From positions 14,508,001 to 14,572,000 of the forward strand of contig OX485806.1 of NCBI GenBank assembly GCA_950295325.1: a DNA stretch of 64,000 bases. The letters are read 5' to 3'. Under the pieces are notes generated by a model. It searched no databases. It had not been told where the DNA came from and worked only from the letters and a program-made list of their open reading frames with translations. The translations under genes were made by a program, and so were the position numbers. This document shows positions 58,280-64,000 of this stretch, in pieces (the first letter of the stretch is position 1; each line of letters begins with the position of its first letter). Origin of the DNA: Polytrichum commune. Lineage: Eukaryota > Streptophyta > Polytrichopsida > Polytrichales > Polytrichaceae.

Positions 58280-58614
58280 AAAGTGCACTCTCACCTCCCT
58301 TACACCATGCATGTGGCAACCAAAGTGCACATGACATTAAGGAGGTATGTAGTGTTAGCATGGGTGCATGATAATAGTGAACTAGTGTAGCATGTGATAT
58401 TATGGAAACACACAAAGCCAACACTACAATAATGACAATGCGATGCGTGTGAGCGTGTGCTTTGAATTCTTCGGAGGATTATTTCACTGTCAGAGCCCCT
58501 GATATATGGGAGGGAAATGTGACAACAAGGAGGGAGATTTTAATTGAGCACATATGCTCCCTAGGGTTTTGGGATGTAAGAGAGGGAGTGACATTACGGA
58601 GGCTTAGAGTGCAC
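58280..58614. mobile_element. MITE family R3, copy 2
   Basis: The ends are inverted: GTGCACTCTCACCTCC on the left, GGAGGCTTAGAGTGCAC on the right. The interior is clearly related to 48118-48483. About 335 bp, non-coding. Confidence 0.75.
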
Positions 58615-58619
58615 ATGAT

Positions 58620-61065
58620 TATTGAGTAGTGGGGCACAATATCGTTATTCTTGTGAATCTTCATTGGAGAGTGCATTCAATAGGTTGCATTTGAATTTTT
58701 TTTAAAGCAAGTGATGGACCTCACCCCTTCTTTTTGATTGATCACCTCAAGTGCATGTTAGGGTTGCAAATTCTACCAATCTCTAGTATCAACAACCTCA
58801 ACCAATGATATTGTAAATTCTTTTTATTGCTATGAACAATGAGATTATGATTACAATGAAGTTTTCAAATCTCACTCCTAACTTCATTATAGGAGAGCTA
58901 CTATTATATTATGGTTGTGATCCTTGGGTGGTGTCTCTCAACTCCTTGTTTGTGATATTTACCAAACCCACGGCCAGAGAATTATTATCTTAATCTCACA
59001 CCTTAGAAAATGCTCGATCCTCTTGGCACGTCTTCAATCCAAACCTAGTCACAAACTTCACTTTGTGATCCATCTTAAACAAGGCTCTATAGCCATTTGC
59101 TCTTCTTGGTCATGAGTTGAAATGAATTGTAGATAAGATCTTTGAACTTAGAACGGACAAAGGTTTATCAAATGATGAAAATATTAGAAAATGCACTAAA
59201 TATTCTTCATTCAAAAACACAAATCCAAGACTCAAGCGTATGTTGGTAACCAATTGAGAGAATTGTCCATTTTAACGCTCGTGTACAGTAGATGGTCCAA
59301 CAACCATCTACTTTTTGTTGGTGACTTTTGGAGTGCTCATGGGCTCCCTTGAGTTTTGTTCTCTGAATTGTGGCTAGGTGATTTAGCTCTTGTCTTCGTT
59401 TATTTGATGCAATTGTTGACTTACATGTTATGGATGAAAAATGGTTCAATGCATTTCTCACTAGAAAGTGAACATGGATTCTACATGTAATAAAGCCATA
59501 TTTGATTTAAGGTTTATATTTTATATATGTAGTGCATGCATTTATCACATCAAGTTGAAAATCTTAGTATAAATACATGACTCCATTTTCCAACATGTCG
59601 TTAGTATGTATAAATTTTTATTTTTCTTTATAAGCTTCTCGTATGTAGTGGATTTAATTTTAAAGGGACCCGCACACGTCATTTAGGTTTCTAATGAAAA
59701 CTTCACCCCCTAGGATCAAAATCCACTAATGGTTTGTGTGACAACACAATTTTCACTTCAAAACTTTGTATTTATTTCAATGTTGAGGGAAAAAAATCAA
59801 TACACTTGGGTTCTTTTTTACTTACTTTTCTACTTTTTAAAACTTTTTTTTTGGGTTCATACAACTTCCACGTTTATGCCAAATAACTTATAAACTTTCT
59901 GGTTTAAGGTGCTGCTGCCTTATATTGGCACACTACAAGCTGATGAGATCAATTGAAATGGCTTTCGTCAACGGTTTAGTCAACCACTCCATCCAAGTTT
60001 GAATAACTCCCTCAAATCCCTGTACTTGGAGATACCTACACTAAATAGGCTCGTTAAAGTGACTATTACAAGTTCCCGGACACTTTTTAGACATTAAAAG
60101 CAACAACTAATGACTAACAACTTTAGTATTGGTGTCACCTCATGAAATTTGGTGTGCTTATTAAGATCTTGGCATGAGTATGTTCAATAATGGTATGAGG
60201 TGTATGCCACTGTTACATAATGTTCTCACAAGGGGGTGACCTATCAAAGGGGTTTGACTACCCCGTGCAACCGAGGGGTATTTTTCTAAGGGGGTATTTT
60301 GATGTAGAGGAGATAATGAATAGACAATTGCATTACCTAATTCTTTAATTAGTGATTTTTTAGAATTAGATTACATTACTTAGAAATTGAGGGAGGAGAG
60401 TAATACTTTGTACCATTCCTTTGCTATGATTAAAATACCTTTTCATAAGGGATAAATTAAAGAATATTAGTTGCACCCACGTAAAGGTAATCGCAAATAT
60501 TCTGTCCATCCATTCAAGGTGTATTGCAAATTGCATAGTACATTCTTTGTTATGAAGCATAAATTAGATCTGAAACAATAGAATTGGTCATATTATGCAA
60601 AACACTTCATTTATTATAGTTTGCAATTCCCTATATTTTAAGACAATAATTTACCTCTAAGAAAATTTCAATTTTTTTTGGCCTGATGAATAAAGCACAC
60701 AATACCTTTGGTCTCACACTATTTGATTTTTTTTTATAAGCCATCCCCTGCCCTTGCAGGGGATTGCTCTACGAGTTGATCAAAGTGTACACAAATGACA
60801 CTTGGCATTTGTATGCTCAAGAATATGTTCCTCTTGCAGACTAAATTGCAAACAACACTTATTATTAGTATGCTCAAAAATATCATATTAAAACACAAGA
60901 TTATCATCTCAAGTATCCCAATGCACTACACTAAATGTCATAATGTTTTTGTATTTTCACTTAAAAAGTTACTTATGTTGACAAAGAATATCGTATTGGC
61001 AATTAGCAAACGTGACACTTTGAGACCTCTAGGCATCTAGTTTAGGCCTTTGTAAATAGTGTATG
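58620..61065. other. Intergenic DNA, no gene recognised
   Basis: About 59318-59605 is paralogous to 28425-28715. Otherwise only short domainless ORFs. Confidence 0.45.
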
Positions 61066-61069
61066 TGAC

Positions 61070-62790
61070 ACTAATGCCCCCTCCCCACCTGACTTTACCA
61101 AATAACCAAAGTCTTTCCTAAAACCCAGGTAAAGCTCCCTCGGTTATAGGGGAGGCATCCGGCTATCCCAACGCACCTACAAGAACTTGCTCCAGAGATT
61201 TTTGAGTAGGTTTTAGTTAAGTAGCTTTCACACATGTTCATGGTTTTATCTACCAAGCAATGACATGTTGGATAGTTTTTGTCCCATCCCCAAATCCCTT
61301 ACTACTCATCTATCTTATAATGCCCCTTCCCCACTTGACATTAGCTAAGCCTAAAAGTGAGTTCTTAAAAATGAGTGTTCACACCATCGACATTATCTAG
61401 TGCCGAGCCTAGTTGGCAAATGATGTGGCATGGCTTAAAAGTGGAGGTTTTAAGCTAAAACTACCGACCCTCCCATCGGTACCTAGACATGAGGCAAGAA
61501 TGTAGGACCTCTAAAAGTGTTGCCTCCCGCCCTTGTGATTGGTTGCTTTTAGTCTTAGCTATGAGGGCACGAGGAGCTCCATTAACAAAAACCGATGGTT
61601 AGTATTAAGGCATTTGGGGATGGGACAAAAACTATCCCACATTCATTGGTTGGTAGATAAAACAATGAACATGTGTGAAAGCTACTTAACTAAAATCTAC
61701 TTGGAAATCTCCGGAGCAAGTTCTTGTAGGTGCATTGGGATAGCCGGATGTGTCCACTATAACCGAGGGAGCTTTACCCGGGTTTTAGGGAAGACTTTGG
61801 TTATTTGCTAATGTCAAGTGGGGAGGGGGCATTATCATCGGTTTTTGTTAACGGAGCTCCTCGTGCCCTCATCTATGTTCGGGGAAAACCGACGGCTAGT
61901 TCATTATCAGCCGATGGATTTCCTCTCATGGCTGGTCCAAATTCCAACCATCGGATGGCAATCCAACTGTAATTTCAATCCTCCGGCAATTAGCCGATGG
62001 ACCAGAAAATGTCCCGGAAATGTAGCCGATTCTTCTTGTGAGTTACTGGATTTCAGCCGGAAGCATCCAGAGCGTTATTTGTCTGGGGCATCTGATGATG
62101 CACTTGAGGAAGTACCCTACACCTTAAACTTTTTGAATTATGCAACCTTTCCATGACCAAATCCAATTGCATCTATGAAGAATTGGGGGACCCTTGGCCT
62201 TCAAGCGGTGAAGGCATTGCTAGGTTCAATTCCTGCCAAGGATATTAACTCTTCAAATTTAAAGTTTTGAACATGCCTTTCTTTTCACTTATTCAAGATT
62301 TTGTACTAAGAAATGATTTCTAATAACTTTTCATACATTTTTTAAACAATTAGTGCCGATATGAATTCCATTTAATCGGATATTGGCCAATGAAAATATG
62401 AAAATATAGGCAATTGGCCAGTTGATTTTACAAAAGACCGGCTCTTGCCGATGCAAATTGGGAAAAATCCGACCCTTCGTAGCAACTACCGGCAATTAGC
62501 CACTAAAAGGCTTCAAAAACTTCCCAAACTCTGGCCCTCATAGCTAAGACTAAAAAGCAACCTATCACAAGGGCGGGAGCCGACACTTTTAAAAGTCCTA
62601 TATTCTTGCCTCATGTCTAGGTACCGATGGGAGGGTCGGTGCTTGGGACTTAAGACCTCCACTTTTAAGCCATGCCACATCATTTGCCAACTAGGCTCGG
62701 CACTAGATAATGTCGATGGTGTAGAGGCCATGTTTTTAGAACCAACTTTTAGGCTTCACTAAAGTCAGGTGGGGAGGGGGCATAAGTACC
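61070..62790. mobile_element. Cluster of interleaved long inverted repeats (foldback or MULE-like)
   Basis: Arm Y, about 61075-61310, recurs inverted at about 61605-61832. Arm X, about 61319-61575, recurs inverted at about 62515-62785. A third short pair, about 61560-61597 and 61838-61878 (GAGGGCACGAGGAGCTCC), brackets the right Y arm. All outer ends start with TGCCCC(C/T)TCCCCAC(C/T)TGAC, so they belong to one family. Internal CCGATGG-type motifs are frequent. No transposase was found. Confidence 0.75.
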
Positions 62791-62794
62791 ATAA

Positions 62795-63590
62795 ACGGTG
62801 TAGTCATGTACGTAGGAAATGGAAACTTCCATAACATAGCATCCTACTTGCATGATGTTCAAAGATGCTCCATTGCCAACTTAGTGAAATGTAATTTACA
62901 TCGGGAAGATATTCAACGCACATCACTTTAAAATTTTGTAGAAATGCCATTGTTGGACCGATTGACATTTTATGAGATAGGTGGATACACTTGATTTTGT
63001 TGTTCATCCTAGAAACTTTCATGGGTAGATTATGGCCAGCACCTAGAGTTCTTTAGGACTGTGAACCACACATTCAAAGCACATCCACCAAGGTAATGTC
63101 ACATGAAAGATCCGAAGGATGTGCATAGCCTTGTCCTTATGAACATTACATTAGAATTAGGCCATTGAATAGATTGGCTTGCGGTCCCTTGCCGCATGGC
63201 CGGGTCCACCCAATGGCACTTTCGTACGATACAATCATAGGTGGTCCCAAGGGAGATGTTTTATTATAATATATAATCTTATTATAAGGTAAGGTATTAG
63301 AGGTAGAGGAACAAACAATCTCCTTTGGTCCCTAGATCATTTCATCATGATGTTAACCATATGGAGGAAACATCACTTGTATGTGGGCGAACTTGAACCG
63401 ACATGTGCATAGGTTTTTGTAGGTTTTTTTGTAGTGAGTAAGGAAAAAAAATAAAATCCAAGTAGGTTATCAGCACACCACTTAGATGTTGAGTAATACT
63501 TGAGTAATGAAATGTGGTTGTGAGGACGCATATAAGATAGCAACCTTTTTCAAAAGGATCTCTTTTTGACGTTAAATTGTTTGTGGTATT
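62795..63590. other. Intergenic DNA, no gene recognised
   Basis: No domain-bearing ORF or ordered repeat. Confidence 0.45.
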
Positions 63591-63619
63591 CAAGTTCATG
63601 TACTACACTATTGGCAAAC

Positions 63620-64000
63620 GCCTTTCTAGATATTTTTGAGCATATTAATGGCAAGTGTCATGAATTTGTTTACATTTTAGTATGCAAGAGGATGATATTA
63701 ATGAGCAAAGTAATACCAAGTGTCATGTGTTCATACTTATGGTCAACTTGTTGACCGTTATGTAACCTAGATTGCATGGACCTCATTATATTATTGAGCA
63801 AACTTATGCCATGAAATCAGTAAGCACACTAACGTCAAAGGTCATGAGGTTGCATGAATGGTCATGTTGTTTGCCATTAGTGTTACCTTGCATAGGCCTC
63901 ATGATAAGGTAAATGACACTATTACGTAGGTGGCACTAAATATCATGAACGATATAGTGCAACTACAAGTTTGCACTTGAGCCATGTGGTTGGGGAATAC
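63620..64000. repeat. Degenerate repeat at the window end
   Basis: Phrases of the form (A/G)CCAAGTGTCATG, ATGGTCA(A/T), GCATGGACCTCATTAT or GCATAGGCCTCATGAT recur about every 65-130 bp. Related text occurs at about 16380-16510, so this is a dispersed, partly tandem family cut off by the window edge. Confidence 0.4.

Noticed and set aside
62170..62240. tRNA or SINE from a B-box-like GGTTCAATTCC
   Set aside because: No consistent acceptor or D-arm pairing; the A box is weak.
1..64000. CRISPR arrays, bacterial operons or rRNA genes
   Set aside because: Repeats seen are direct tandem arrays without spacers, genes have introns, and no rRNA core sequence was recognised.

Overview
The window looks like nuclear DNA from a streptophyte, most likely a seed-free land plant. 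The evidence is an Arabidopsis-type telomere motif (CCCTAAA repeats near 37.74 kb), a plant U-box/ARM E3 ligase, a protein kinase of the type I associate with mosses and lycophytes, and a plant-type BED zinc-finger hAT transposase. The species cannot be fixed from the sequence. Gene density is very low: I support two host protein genes in 64 kb. The rest is mobile elements, their remnants, and tandem or dispersed repeats in AT-rich DNA.

Layout. 1-5.1 kb: AT-rich repeats, one clear 300-bp MITE and a 70-bp tandem array. 5.1-15.2 kb: a 10-kb Ty3/gypsy retrotransposon, and the most interesting object here. Its polyprotein reads protease, DNMT3-like cytosine-C5 methyltransferase, reverse transcriptase, RNase H, integrase and a C-terminal PHD finger. 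It also has an apparent self-priming primer-binding site, and its LTR segments are arranged as a circular permutation inside one target-site duplication. 15.2-17.5 kb: PIF/Harbinger transposase debris. 17.5-22.3 kb: a two-exon protein kinase gene whose 5' leader, exon 1/intron border and 3' exon all have decayed extra copies nearby. 22.3-30 kb: dispersed repeats, a tRNA-Glu-like relic, a 145-bp satellite and a 764-bp non-autonomous DNA element. 30.2-33.7 kb: a complete but inactivated hAT element with perfect 8-bp target-site duplication. 33.7-43 kb: more dispersed repeats, a second hAT fragment, telomere-like DNA and a 90-bp array. 43.1-46.4 kb: a U-box E3 ligase gene (minus strand) flanked by partial copies of its own 3' and 5' ends. 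46.5-64 kb: degenerate tandem arrays, MITEs and a cluster of interleaved long inverted repeats.

How parts relate. The kinase and the E3 ligase are independent signalling genes with no shared operon-like logic. The retroelement would pair a DNA-methylation writer (the methyltransferase) with a possible histone-mark reader (the PHD finger). This copy is dead: it has several premature stops, a frame change between gag and pol, a deletion in the RT, and Phe in place of the catalytic Cys of the methyltransferase. All premature stops seen in the retroelement and the hAT element are TAG or TGA and none is TAA. That fits decay of methylated CHG and CG cytosines.
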